Shown here: positions 9,741 through 17,948 of the stretch, in pieces
Layout of the letters: the number at the start of each line of letters is the position of its first letter
Position numbering within the stretch: position 1 is the stretch's first letter
NCBI GenBank assembly: GCA_016926755.1
Contig: JAFGNZ010000058.1
Span: forward strand, 1 to 45,997
Direction: 5' to 3'
DNA from: Myxococcaceae bacterium
GTDB lineage: Bacteria; Myxococcota; Myxococcia; Myxococcales; Myxococcaceae
Length of the DNA: 45,997 bases
The notes under the pieces: model-generated
Told to the model about the DNA's origin: nothing
Database searches by the model: none
The model's input: only the letters and a program-made list of their open reading frames with translations
Made by a program: the position numbers and the translations under genes

Positions 9741-10409
9741 ATGCCTCCCTCGCGAGCCCCTCTCCGACGCGCCGGGCCCCCCATCCCCCGGCACTGGCTG
9801 CGCATCCTCGCCGCGGCGCTGCTGCTCATCTTCCCTCTCGTGGCCCGGGCCGACCTGCCCCCCCGGCCTCCCGCCAGGAGGGAGCTGGCGCCCGAGGTGC
9901 GGCAGCGATTCGCGGCAGCCCTCCGCGACGCGCAGGAGAAGCACGCCGTGTTCGCCCAGGCCCAGCGCGAGCTCGAATCACTCATCGGACAGCTCCAGCG
10001 CGAGCAGGAGGAGGAGCAGCGCACGTGCTCGCAGGTGAAGCCCCTCATGGCCCGGCTCCAACTGGAGGGCGACAAGCCCCAGAGGCTCCAGGCGCAGGTC
10101 CAGAGGTTGATCGAACATGTGGAGCAGCTCAGGGCCAGCACCTCCGACATTCGCCTGCAGGGACAGGCCGAAGAGCAGCTCGCGAGGGCGATGGAAGAGC
10201 TGGCTGCTCAGCAGGCCGCCAGCGACTCCATCGCCGCGAGGCTGGAGGAGCTGGCCCACGGGTGCGTGGCGCACACGAGGCGCGTGGTGGAGCTGAAGCA
10301 GCAGCAGAAGCAGTCCGCGCTGCGCGGCGTGCGAGCCATGCTGGATCTGACGGGGCAGCTGGATCCCGAAGCCCCGCGAGAGGTGCTCCGCCCAGGGGAC
10401 GAGAGATGA
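9741..10409 (+). CDS. Exported coiled-coil protein, unknown function
   Basis: The 222-residue product has an N-terminal signal-like segment (RILAAALLLIFPLVARA) and then an almost entirely helical, Gln/Glu/Arg/Leu-rich body with heptad character, for example ESLIGQLQREQEEEQ and LARAMEELAAQQAA. I recognise no catalytic domain. The ATG at 9741 lies directly before the signal; an upstream GTG at 9696 would add a proline-rich extension that would bury the signal. It overlaps the next gene by 4 bp (ATGA), so it belongs to an envelope operon with the VHL-like lipoprotein and the 506-residue lipoprotein. Confidence 0.7.
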   Translation: MPPSRAPLRRAGPPIPRHWLRILAAALLLIFPLVARADLPPRPPARRELAPEVRQRFAAALRDAQEKHAVFAQAQRELESLIGQLQREQEEEQRTCSQVKPLMARLQLEGDKPQRLQAQVQRLIEHVEQLRASTSDIRLQGQAEEQLARAMEELAAQQAASDSIAARLEELAHGCVAHTRRVVELKQQQKQSALRGVRAMLDLTGQLDPEAPREVLRPGDER

Positions 10410-10822
10410 CCGGCCGGAATCGAGCACGTGCCCTCGGGGCCATGGCCGCCCTCCTGTCCGTTCTCGCCATGGGCTGCCTCGGCGAAGGGCGCCCGCTGGA
10501 GGAGTACCTGGCGGACTATGAGCGCATCCAGCGCGAGGCGGACGGCGGCTCGCCAGCGGCGGACCCGGGCTGCTCGAGGGACGAAGGGGGCCGCGTGTGG
10601 CTGCGCTTCGTCAACGGGTACACGGACGTGACGGTGCAGTACTTCTGGGTGGACCGGCAGTGCCAGGAGCACCTCTACGGCACGCTGCCTCCCGGCAAGG
10701 CGGTGGATCAGGACAGCTACGCGGGGCACCTCTGGCGCGTCCGGAGGCAGGAGGATGGGGCGCTGCTGCGGGAGCACCGGGCCGAGGCGAGCAGCGAGCG
10801 TGTCGTGGTGGAGGTGCCATGA
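10406..10822 (+). CDS. Lipoprotein with von Hippel-Lindau (VHL) beta-domain
   Basis: The 138-residue protein has a lipobox (LAMGC, Cys24), a short linker and a C-terminal domain (about residues 62-138) resembling the beta-domain of human pVHL. TLPPG and SYAGHLW match pVHL TLPPG and SYRGHLW. Aligned without gaps, the pVHL hydroxyproline-pocket residues Trp88, Tyr98, Ser111, His115 and Trp117 correspond to Trp81, Tyr91, Ser104, His108 and Trp110 here. VHL beta-domains occur in bacteria with largely unknown roles. Lipid anchoring puts this one on the periplasmic or surface side, so protein or peptide recognition in the envelope is a reasonable inference. It overlaps both flanking genes by 4 bp, so it is translated from the same message. 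Confidence 0.8.
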   Translation: MTGRNRARALGAMAALLSVLAMGCLGEGRPLEEYLADYERIQREADGGSPAADPGCSRDEGGRVWLRFVNGYTDVTVQYFWVDRQCQEHLYGTLPPGKAVDQDSYAGHLWRVRRQEDGALLREHRAEASSERVVVEVP

Positions 10823-12339
10823 GACGGCGGCTCGGGCAGGGGCTCGCGCTGCTGGCCGCGGCGCTGGGCGGCTGCGCAATGCCCGAGGCGGTGCGCCGGG
10901 CCGATACCGCCCTCGCGCGCGGTGACGAGGCCGAGGCCGAGGCCCTCTACCGGAAGGCCCTCGAGGACACCTACCTGACACGGAGCGAGCTCGCGCACGT
11001 GCTCCGGCCGCTGCGGGAGCTCTCCTCCCGCCGCACCCGGCGCCAGCTGGAGGAAATGGAGGCGCGCCTGGCGGAGGGCCCCGTCGAGGAGGTGCTGGCC
11101 GAGCTGAGCGGCCTGCGCGCCGAGCAGGCGCGGCGGATGGGGGATCCGGCGCAGGATGGCATGCTGCTGGAGGCCATGAGGCGGGTGGCGGCACGCGCCT
11201 GGCCCCAAGTGGAGGCGCTGGCGCGCGGGGGCAGGAACGTGTCCGCGCTGAAGCGGGCCCGGGAGCTGGCCATCTTCTTCCCGCTGGATCAGCCCATCTG
11301 GCGGGAGGTGTCGCGGCTGGAGCAGTCGTTCCGCGAGAGCCCGGTGGACGTGCCGGAGCTCGGCGAGCCACCCTTCGATCCACCCACCGAGGAGCACCTG
11401 CGCCTGGCCCTGGAGTCCGTGCAGCGCGACCGGCCGCATGAGGCGAGGGGTCACCTGGCCAGAGGGTGGGACGCCTCCGGGATGGCCTTCGAGGACTACG
11501 CGAACAGGCTCATCCTCCTGTACGGGCTGGACATGCCCCTCGTCCCGAAGCCGTTGCCGCCGGCCCCGGAGGTGCCGGAGAGCGTCAAGCGCGCCAGCGA
11601 GCCGGTGCGGCTCGAGCACGGCAGGGTGGGCCGGACCCGCGCAGGCGCGTGGGAGGGGCTGCCCACGGAGGATCGGCTGGCGGCGCGCGGCTTCGCCAGC
11701 GTGGAGCTCGCCGGCGAGGGCCTCACCCTCTCCTTCCCGGACATCCCCACCCAGCCCGATCGCTCGGGCCTCTTCCTGGGCTTGCGGATGACGGGAGGGG
11801 CGTGGCTGGCCCACGGGCTGGGGGGCTGGGGGTGGGTGTTGCATGACGAGTACCTGCTGGAGCTCTTCCTGGGGCTGCGCACCTCGCCGGCGCACGAGTA
11901 CCCCGCCGTGCCCCTGAGCGGCTACAACCGGGAGGAGACGGGCTTCTGCTTCGGGGGGGCCTTCTCCTACGCGCTGCTGGGCGGCTGGCGGGGCCCCCAC
12001 GTGGGCCTCCTGCTGGGGGTGCGCGCGCAGTACACGGGCTACCAGGTGGGGGACGTCAAGGCCGAGGGGATGATGCTGCCGATGGTGGCACGGCTGGAGT
12101 TGCGCTGGAACGAGCGCTACCCCTTCCGCCTCGAGGCCTGGGACACCCTGGGTGCGGGCGAGGAAGCCACGCGCGGGATGATGCTCCAGGCGCCCGTGGG
12201 AGGGACCTGGTCGCTCCACGGCCGCTACGAGGCGCTCCGGCTGGAGGCCACCATGGGCGGGCTCAACCGCAAGGATCGCGTCGCCCTCGGCTCGCGCGCC
12301 TCCAGGCTCTTCTCACTCGGGTTCAGCACGGCCTTCTGA
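10819..12339 (+). CDS. Large lipoprotein with helical repeat and beta-rich C-terminus
   Basis: The 506-residue protein has a lipobox (LGGC) followed by a TPR-like helical start (ADTALARGDEAEAEALYRKA) and more alpha-helical sequence to about residue 300. The last ~200 residues are beta-rich and glycine/tryptophan-rich (LGGWGWVLHDEYLLELFLG), ending in aromatic SLGFSTAF, which looks like an outer-membrane barrel or autotransporter-like terminus. I recognise no named family. The start ATG overlaps the stop of the VHL-like gene by 4 bp. An outer-membrane assembly or surface role with the two upstream genes is inferred from the operon. Confidence 0.7.
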   Translation: MRRRLGQGLALLAAALGGCAMPEAVRRADTALARGDEAEAEALYRKALEDTYLTRSELAHVLRPLRELSSRRTRRQLEEMEARLAEGPVEEVLAELSGLRAEQARRMGDPAQDGMLLEAMRRVAARAWPQVEALARGGRNVSALKRARELAIFFPLDQPIWREVSRLEQSFRESPVDVPELGEPPFDPPTEEHLRLALESVQRDRPHEARGHLARGWDASGMAFEDYANRLILLYGLDMPLVPKPLPPAPEVPESVKRASEPVRLEHGRVGRTRAGAWEGLPTEDRLAARGFASVELAGEGLTLSFPDIPTQPDRSGLFLGLRMTGGAWLAHGLGGWGWVLHDEYLLELFLGLRTSPAHEYPAVPLSGYNREETGFCFGGAFSYALLGGWRGPHVGLLLGVRAQYTGYQVGDVKAEGMMLPMVARLELRWNERYPFRLEAWDTLGAGEEATRGMMLQAPVGGTWSLHGRYEALRLEATMGGLNRKDRVALGSRASRLFSLGFSTAF

Positions 12340-12390
12340 GCTTCGGTCAGCGCTAGACAGGGTCCACTTCACACTTCAGCCGCCGCGGCG

Positions 12391-12452
12391 TCTACGACAA
12401 GAATCGTAGACATCTACGACAAACGTCGTTGACATCTACGATGATCGTCGTA
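12391..12452 (+). promoter_or_regulatory. Three phased operator dyads, probable BlaI-type repressor sites
   Basis: Three copies of a TCTACGA-N6-TCGTAGA dyad start at 12391, 12413 and 12435, exactly 22 bp apart (two helical turns). The first is perfect (TCTACGA / TCGTAGA); the second right arm is TCGTTGA and the third TCGTAAT. They end 11 bp before the BlaI-family start codon. BlaI/MecI repressors bind similar TACxAC-type dyads, so this is most likely the autoregulatory operator of the pair. Confidence 0.8.
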
Positions 12453-12463
12453 ATTATGGGCCC

Positions 12464-12856
12464 ATGAAATCGCCACTCCCCCAGCCCACGCGGGCTGAGC
12501 TCGCCATCTTGCGAGTCCTCTGGAAGCAGGGCCGCTGCACCGTCCGTCAGGTGCACGAGGCGCTCCGTGAGACTCAGGAAAAGGACACCGTCTACACCAC
12601 GGTGCTCAAGCTGCTTCAGAACATGGCCGAGAAGGGACTGGTCCGCCGCGACGAGCGCGACCGCACCCACGTCTACGAGGCTGCCCTCAACGAGCAGAAG
12701 ACGCAGAGAGATCTGCTGCGTGACTTGATGGATCGCGCCTTCGGCGGCTCCTCGGCGAGCCTCGTCATCCAGGCGCTCTCCCTCAAGAGAGCCACGCCCG
12801 AGGAGCTCGAGGAGATCCGCAAGCTGTTGGACAAGAACGAAGGGGGAAGGAAATGA
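12464..12856 (+). CDS. BlaI/MecI/CopY family transcriptional repressor
   Basis: The 130-residue protein has the BlaI winged-helix domain: PTRAELAILRVLW at the N-terminus, the recognition-helix segment VYTTVLKLLQNMAEKGLV, and RRDERDRTHVYEA as the wing, followed by a dimerisation helix. BlaI repressors are inactivated by cleavage once a partner membrane protease (BlaR1/M56) senses its signal. The gene overlaps the M56 gene by 4 bp and follows three operator dyads, so autoregulation is likely. No beta-lactamase gene is adjacent; the controlled genes may be this pair itself or lie elsewhere. Confidence 0.9.
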   Translation: MKSPLPQPTRAELAILRVLWKQGRCTVRQVHEALRETQEKDTVYTTVLKLLQNMAEKGLVRRDERDRTHVYEAALNEQKTQRDLLRDLMDRAFGGSSASLVIQALSLKRATPEELEEIRKLLDKNEGGRK

Positions 12857-14271
12857 ACACGTTGGAAGCATTGTGGGCGCAGCCGGTGATGCTGGCCTTG
12901 GGGGAAGCACTGGCTCGGTTCGTGTGGCAGGGCGCGGCCGTCGCGCTCGCGGTTGGAGCACTCCTGGCCTGCATGGGGCGCCGACCGGCGCGCGAGCGCT
13001 ATGCCCTGGCCTGTCTCGGGCTGCTGGTGATGGCGGTGCTTCCCGTGGGCTCGTTCTGGTCCGCGCTGGCGGGTGCGGCCTCCGGGGCCTCGCAGGCGAC
13101 GCTGGCCATCGAGGGGGGCTCGCTCTCCGGGGCCCCGGAGGTCGCCCTCGCCACCTGGGTAGGCGTCTGGCTGGAGGCGCTTCGCCCCTGGCTGACGTCC
13201 GCGTGGCTGTGCGGCGTGCTGCTCCTCTGCCTGCGCACGGCGTTGGCCTGGAGACAGGCGCGGGCACTCACCCGCGAGGGGACGCGGCAACCCGAGGGCG
13301 GCGTGGCGCAGGCGCTGGCTCGGGTGATGGAGCGCACCGGGGTGCGCCGCCCGGTGCGCCTGCTGGAGTCGGCGGCCATCGAGGTGCCCACGGTGGTGGG
13401 GCTGTGGCGTCCGCTCATCCTCGTGCCGACCAGCACGCTGACGGGGCTCTCCGTGTGGCAGCTGGAGGCCATCCTCGCGCACGAGCTGGCCCACATCCGC
13501 CGGCACGACTACCTGGTGAACCTGCTGCAAGCGCTGGTCGAGGCAGCGCTGTTCTACCACCCCGCGGTGTGGTGGCTGTCCTCTCGCATCCGCGAGGAGC
13601 GTGAGCACTGCGCCGATGATGTCGCCGTGCAGAGCTGTGGCGACGCGCTGCTGTACTCGCGCGCGCTGGCGACCCTCGAGCAACTTCGCTCGAGCGCCCC
13701 AGTCCCTGCTGTCGCGGCGAATGGGGGCTCCCTGCTGCTGCGCATCCAGCGGCTGCTCGCCGTGCCCAGGAGCCAAGCCCGCCTGCACCCCTGGAGGCTC
13801 GCGGGCAGTCTGGCCGTGGCCACGCTCGTCGTGGTGCTCGGGGCCGCGCGGCCAGCCCAGGCCACGGGCGCCACCTCGGAGCCGCCCGCCCGGAAGGCAC
13901 CGGCCACCTCCATCTCGCGTGATGAGATCCCCGTCTTCGATCCGAGCACCATGACGCCCCCGGTGCGCCTCTCTGGAGACGCGCCGAAGATCCCCGAGTC
14001 CATGCTGCCCTCTCTGTCACCACCGGGCTCGTACCCGAGCAGTGTCATGGTGAAGGTGCAGTGCACCATGACCGCCGAGGGCATTCTCAAGGACTGCAAG
14101 CCTGTCAGCCTCTCGCCAGAGTTGGAGGAGCTCGAGGCGAAGAAGCTCGAGGCGGAGATACTACGCTCCCTGAGTACCTGCCGCTTCAAGCCCGCCACCT
14201 TGCAGGGGCACCCCATCACGGTGCGGTACACCTTCCACATCAGGCTCCAATGGCCTCGAACTGATGCATAG
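12853..14271 (+). CDS. BlaR1-like M56 membrane metallopeptidase with TonB-type C-terminus
   Basis: The 472-residue protein has N-terminal membrane helices, then the M56 zinc protease motif HELAH at residues 210-214 in ILAHELAHIRRHD, with a downstream EREHCADD segment carrying the expected acidic ligand. A further hydrophobic helix lies near residues 315-335. The C-terminal ~100 residues form a TonB-like domain (VMVKVQCTMTAEG ... TCRFKPATLQG) in place of the penicillin-binding sensor of true BlaR1. The partner repressor is encoded immediately upstream with a 4-bp overlap. By family knowledge it would cleave or trigger loss of the BlaI repressor on an envelope signal; a beta-lactam signal is not supported here. 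Confidence 0.88.
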   Translation: MNTLEALWAQPVMLALGEALARFVWQGAAVALAVGALLACMGRRPARERYALACLGLLVMAVLPVGSFWSALAGAASGASQATLAIEGGSLSGAPEVALATWVGVWLEALRPWLTSAWLCGVLLLCLRTALAWRQARALTREGTRQPEGGVAQALARVMERTGVRRPVRLLESAAIEVPTVVGLWRPLILVPTSTLTGLSVWQLEAILAHELAHIRRHDYLVNLLQALVEAALFYHPAVWWLSSRIREEREHCADDVAVQSCGDALLYSRALATLEQLRSSAPVPAVAANGGSLLLRIQRLLAVPRSQARLHPWRLAGSLAVATLVVVLGAARPAQATGATSEPPARKAPATSISRDEIPVFDPSTMTPPVRLSGDAPKIPESMLPSLSPPGSYPSSVMVKVQCTMTAEGILKDCKPVSLSPELEELEAKKLEAEILRSLSTCRFKPATLQGHPITVRYTFHIRLQWPRTDA

Positions 14272-14300
14272 TCCGCCCCGCTAGCTCGCAGCGTGCGTTG

Positions 14301-14819
14301 TCAGCGAAAGCTGAAGGAGCGCCGGCCGCTGGGAGTCCGCTCCTGGGGATGCACGTCGCGGAAGATCGCGTGGGTGTTCCCGTCGCGGTCCCTCACCTTC
14401 AAGTGGATGCGAAGCCAGCCGGAGGCGCCCGTCTCGGCCTCCGCTGGCACCGTGAACGTCCCGAGCGCCATCCCGCTAATGGGCGGCACGAAGGAGATGA
14501 CGCGGTCCCCCTGGTGGATATCCACGCGCCAGGTGAAGGCGCTCGCTGGTAGCTCCCCGTCCTCCGAGTCCTTGCCGCGCCCCTCGAAGGCGATGAGCGT
14601 TCCAGCGCGGTACCTCGCCCCCACCTCGGGGAGGCGCACGGTTGCCATGGGCGGGTTGTCTCTCCGACGGGCGCTCGTCGCAGCCGGCGCTGGCGGCTCC
14701 CAGTCGTCCTCCCACCTCTCGAGCTGTGAGGGAGGCGCCAGGGGAGGCTCGCTGAACTCCGCTCCAGAACATCCCCCGAGCAGCAGAAGCAGGAAGGCCG
14801 AATGGATCTTCAGGCGCAT
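14301..14819 (-). CDS. Lipoprotein with PKD/Ig-like domain
   Basis: The 172-residue product starts MRLKIHSAFLLLLLGGC, a clean lipoprotein signal. After a Pro/Glu-rich linker comes a beta-sandwich-like domain (about residues 60-160) with RYRAGTLIAFEGRGKDSEDG and LPASAFTWRVDIHQGD. This resembles the PKD-like domain found after PQQ-dependent sugar dehydrogenases (ATDPEDG, LPASAFTW). No dehydrogenase domain is present, so this is the accessory fold alone. I chose the ATG at 14819 because it begins the signal peptide; the frame stays open upstream to a GTG at 14921 but that would hide the signal. Confidence 0.72.
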   Translation of the reverse strand: MRLKIHSAFLLLLLGGCSGAEFSEPPLAPPSQLERWEDDWEPPAPAATSARRRDNPPMATVRLPEVGARYRAGTLIAFEGRGKDSEDGELPASAFTWRVDIHQGDRVISFVPPISGMALGTFTVPAEAETGASGWLRIHLKVRDRDGNTHAIFRDVHPQERTPSGRRSFSFR

Positions 14820-14969
14820 GGCAGCGGCTCGCCGGTTGGTGCCGTCCTCAAGCAGCGCCGCCGAAGATGGGGCGACGAGCCCCTCGCGCCTACCGGAAGC
14901 CCGCCGCGGCCCTCCTTCCACCGTTCAGCACCGGATGCCGCGCGCGGAGAGTTGCCATGCACCGATCAG

Positions 14970-14993
14970 CCCCCTCCCCCACGAAGGAGGGGG
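14970..14993. terminator. GC hairpin downstream of the YcaO-TfuA pair
   Basis: Bases 14970-14977 (CCCCCTCC) pair with 14986-14993 (GGAGGGGG) around an 8-base loop. It lies just past the TfuA stop on the minus strand and before the lipoprotein start. There is no clear T-tract, so it may be a weak or factor-assisted terminator. Confidence 0.35.
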
Positions 14994-15022
14994 AGCGTCC
15001 GGCACCCGACTCCTCGCGCCCC

Positions 15023-16195
15023 TCACCGAGCGCGGGGGCGCTTCGCCCGGCGCATCCCTCGCGCCACCTCCACCCAGCGGCCCTGGAGGCGTGCCTCGGA
15101 GGCCAGCGCCTCGTCCCAGGAGGGCCCGTCCGGAAGCAGGCGCTGTGCATGCGAGAGCACGAGCCGCTCCAGCGCCCGCTCCTCGCACAGCCGCCTCAGC
15201 CCCGGCTCATCCAGCCCACACCCCACCAGGAACGCCTGCCGCTCCGCGGGCCGCACTGGGTGACGCCGCCACCACTCCGCCTCCGCCGCCTTTACCTCCT
15301 CCGCCGTGGGCACGAGCCCCAGGGAGCGAGCCCACCCCGCCAGCAGCGCCCGGCGCAGGCCCGCCTCGGCCAGCACCACGCTGTCCGGCTCACGCTGCAG
15401 CGCCGACAGCACCTGCCCGGAGGACACGGCCCGGCCCTCCACGACGGACACATCCTCCACCAGCCTCCGCCGCCGCACGAGCGAGGAGGGTGAGGGCCGG
15501 GAGGCGCCTCGCGGCTGCTGCACGGGGGCCGCCGAGGACAGCAACGCCGCCGCGGCCCGGATGCAGGCGATGGCGTCCAGGCGCTTGAGATCCTCCACGC
15601 CTCTCGAGAACCACCCCTCCCAGCCGCCGCGCGTGGCCTCGGGCCAGGTGGGGCGCACGGCCTCCAGGGTCCGGCGCCAGGTGCGGTCCTGGTAGAAGAG
15701 GCCCTCGGCCGCGGTCACCAGCGCCCGCGCCTGCCGCTGGTTGAGCACCCGCGCCACGCGCGCCTGGAGCGCCACGTGCCGGACGTTGACGAGCGGCACC
15801 GTGAGCGGCCGGTAGCCATGCTCCGCGTCGGCGTGCAGCAGCGCCACCTCCGAGTCGTCCTGCAGCACCCCATCCCGGTACCACTCGAAGATCCGCCCCA
15901 CCCCCACCATGCCGTGGGCGGCCAGCTCCGCCGCGCGCAGCGCCCCCATGCTCGCCCCGCCGAAGACGGCCACCCCCGCCTCCAGCGCGGCCAGCAGCTC
16001 GTGGTGCCACACGGAGGGCTGGGACTCGAAGACGCCATCCACCAGCGCGATGGCGCGAGGCCGCAGCGAGAGCGCACGCCACACATCCCCCTGGCGCGCG
16101 GGCGGCAGCACGTGGCAGCTCGCCAACCGGTGCGCCTCCTCCGCGGGCAGCGAGGGACCCAGGAAGACGACGAGATCTTCGGCACGGCGAGTCAT
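15023..16195 (-). CDS. TfuA-like protein, YcaO partner
   Basis: The 390-residue protein matches the TfuA-like family: FLGPSLP at 11-17, PPARQGDV at 31-38, ALVDGVF at 50-56, then FGGASMGALRAAEL (78-91) followed by GMVGVGRIFEWYRDG. TfuA proteins partner with YcaO enzymes; in characterised pairs they help install backbone thioamides, probably by handling sulfur. The extension after residue ~220 is typical of longer TfuA proteins and has no family I recognise. It overlaps the upstream YcaO gene by 4 bp (ATGA), so the two are co-translated. No precursor peptide gene is visible next to the pair, so the substrate is unknown. Confidence 0.85.
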   Translation of the reverse strand: MTRRAEDLVVFLGPSLPAEEAHRLASCHVLPPARQGDVWRALSLRPRAIALVDGVFESQPSVWHHELLAALEAGVAVFGGASMGALRAAELAAHGMVGVGRIFEWYRDGVLQDDSEVALLHADAEHGYRPLTVPLVNVRHVALQARVARVLNQRQARALVTAAEGLFYQDRTWRRTLEAVRPTWPEATRGGWEGWFSRGVEDLKRLDAIACIRAAAALLSSAAPVQQPRGASRPSPSSLVRRRRLVEDVSVVEGRAVSSGQVLSALQREPDSVVLAEAGLRRALLAGWARSLGLVPTAEEVKAAEAEWWRRHPVRPAERQAFLVGCGLDEPGLRRLCEERALERLVLSHAQRLLPDGPSWDEALASEARLQGRWVEVARGMRRAKRPRAR

Positions 16196-17391
16196 AGGAG
16201 CTCCGAGATGCGCATGCCCGGCACCACCACGCGCCGGACGTGCAGTCCGGGCACCGGCGCGTCCAGCGTGACGGCGGCCACCTGGGTGAACCCCGCGCGC
16301 CGCAGCTGGTGCAGCACGCGCCGCTGGGCCCGCACCACCGAGGAGGCCTCCGCGGAGAAGTCCGGCATGTCCTCCGCGTGGCGCTTGGGGCGCACCCCGG
16401 CACAGGCCTCGGCGAAGGCGCGCGCGGTGCTCCGGTCCGCCGCGGCCACGTCCTCCCGCGCCCCGTGAATGTCCGTGAGGCGGGACTGGGCCGCCTCCAG
16501 CAGGGCGCGCAGCAGCGCCCCGTCCCGCCCGAGCCCGCAGGCGTACCCCGCCGTGAGCGGCACCGGCCCCTCCTCCTCATCCACCAGCACCGCCGCGGCC
16601 AGCGGCAGCCCCACCGCCCCCGGCGTCCGCGCCACCGGGGTGACGTCGAACAGGTACACGCCAAACCCCCGCTCCCGGAGCGCCCGCGCCAGCGCCGCCG
16701 TCCGCGGCGCCCCGCGCTGCAGCACCAGGCTGCCCAGCATCCGCCGCCGCACCACCTCCTCCGTCCACCCCCCGGGCAGCGCGCGGGCGAGCTGATCGCG
16801 CTCCGTGGCCTCCAGCAGCGCGTGCAGCAGCGCGCGCCGGGCATCCGGGTGCGCCCCGCAGCCGTTGCTCGTCCAGGCCACGCTCACCGGCCCCAGCGCC
16901 GCGGCCTCCGCGGGCGGGCAGTGCACCCCCTGCGCGGGCACCCACACCGGGCGCCCCGAGTGCAGCTCCGTGGCCTGCCGCCAGGCGCACCGCACCGAAT
17001 CCCCCCACAGCCGGGGATCCACCAGCCTCCCCGCCGAGCCCAGGGCCTCGGCGCTCCAGGCCTCCCCGGCGCGCGGATCCAGCTCGGCGCGCGCGCCCCA
17101 CACCAGCCGGCCCGGCACCACGTGCTCCGCGGACCAGAGCTCCGCCGTCTCGAAGAGCGCGCCCAGGGCCGCCTCCTCATAGGTGAGCCCCTTGCCGTTG
17201 CACACCTGGAGGACGTGGCCGCCGGGCCGCACGGCGCACGCAACCTCCACCCCCGTGCGATCCAGCCCCGTTACGCGCGCCACCCGAGTGACGCCCATGG
17301 CCTCGGCCAGCCGCGCTTGGAACACCTGTGAGACAAGGACGTGTTTGGTAGGGAGCACGGCGGACAACCTTAACTCGAAAACCCCGCCCAC
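16192..17391 (-). CDS. YcaO domain cyclodehydratase / thioamide-forming enzyme
   Basis: The 399-residue protein carries YcaO ATP/Mg-binding elements: NGKGLTYEEAALGALFETAE (65-84), SNGCGAHPDARRALLHALLE, ATERDQ, and near residues 297-312 LLEAAQSRLTDIHGAREDV. YcaO enzymes activate a peptide backbone amide with ATP; with a TfuA partner the usual outcome is a thioamide. The annotated start is a GTG with a poorly placed GGTGGAG; an in-frame GTG about 11 codons later has AAGG upstream and is an alternative. The gene is divergent from the peroxiredoxin and co-directional with TfuA. Its target could be a distant peptide or a cellular protein. Confidence 0.87.
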   Translation of the reverse strand: MGGVFELRLSAVLPTKHVLVSQVFQARLAEAMGVTRVARVTGLDRTGVEVACAVRPGGHVLQVCNGKGLTYEEAALGALFETAELWSAEHVVPGRLVWGARAELDPRAGEAWSAEALGSAGRLVDPRLWGDSVRCAWRQATELHSGRPVWVPAQGVHCPPAEAAALGPVSVAWTSNGCGAHPDARRALLHALLEATERDQLARALPGGWTEEVVRRRMLGSLVLQRGAPRTAALARALRERGFGVYLFDVTPVARTPGAVGLPLAAAVLVDEEEGPVPLTAGYACGLGRDGALLRALLEAAQSRLTDIHGAREDVAAADRSTARAFAEACAGVRPKRHAEDMPDFSAEASSVVRAQRRVLHQLRRAGFTQVAAVTLDAPVPGLHVRRVVVPGMRISELL

Positions 17392-17465
17392 ACTCCACCC
17401 ATGTTCGTGTTCGTCCCCCGGGAACGAACCATGGTAGGGGTAGGCCCGTTCAGGGGGAGAACGGA

Positions 17466-17948
17466 ATGATCCAGGTCGGAGCTCCAGCGCCAGACTTCGA
17501 GGCCACCGACTGCCAGGGCCGTCCCGTGTCCCTGGCCGCCCTCCGGGGGCGCCGCGTGGTGCTGTTCTTCTTCCCCAAGGCCTTCACCATCGGCTGCACC
17601 ATCGAGATCCGGGCGTTCCGCGACAACCACTCCCGCCTCCAGGCCCTGGGCGCCGAGCTGGTCGGCGTCTCGGTGGACTCGGTGCGCACCCAGTGCGACT
17701 TCGCCGCGCAGGAGGCCATCCACTTCGCCCTCATCGGGGATGAGCAGCGCCAGATCAGCCGCGCCTATGACGTGCTCTGGCCCGTGCTCAACGTGGACCG
17801 CCGCGTCACCTTCATCATCGATCCCGCCGGCAACGTGGAGTCCGTCATCCGCCACGAGATCCGCGTCTACCGCCACCTGGATGACGTGGTGCGTTACCTC
17901 CAGGAGCACCCGCTGGCCGCCCCCGGCGCCGCTCCCCCACGCCCCTAG
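17466..17948 (+). CDS. Peroxiredoxin (AhpC/TSA, Bcp-like)
   Basis: The 160-residue thioredoxin-fold protein has the peroxidatic Cys in FPKAFTIGCTIE and a second Cys in VRTQCDF, consistent with an atypical peroxiredoxin of the Bcp/PrxQ type, although TIGCT is less usual than TPVCT. Such enzymes reduce hydrogen peroxide and alkyl hydroperoxides using thiols. The product is cytosolic, with no signal peptide. The ATG at 17466 is preceded by GGGGGAG. The gene overlaps the convergent DUF2378-type gene by 4 bp at their ends. It may be unrelated to the divergent YcaO pair. Confidence 0.88.
   Translation: MIQVGAPAPDFEATDCQGRPVSLAALRGRRVVLFFFPKAFTIGCTIEIRAFRDNHSRLQALGAELVGVSVDSVRTQCDFAAQEAIHFALIGDEQRQISRAYDVLWPVLNVDRRVTFIIDPAGNVESVIRHEIRVYRHLDDVVRYLQEHPLAAPGAAPPRP

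Noticed and set aside
9371..10405. Long upstream extension of the VHL-like lipoprotein frame
   Set aside because: The real start is the ATG at 10406, which begins the lipoprotein signal and overlaps the previous stop; upstream sequence is out-of-frame LysR and coiled-coil coding DNA.
12391..12452. Short CRISPR or satellite array
   Set aside because: Only three 22-bp units with no spacers and each is a dyad; position before a BlaI gene explains them as operators.
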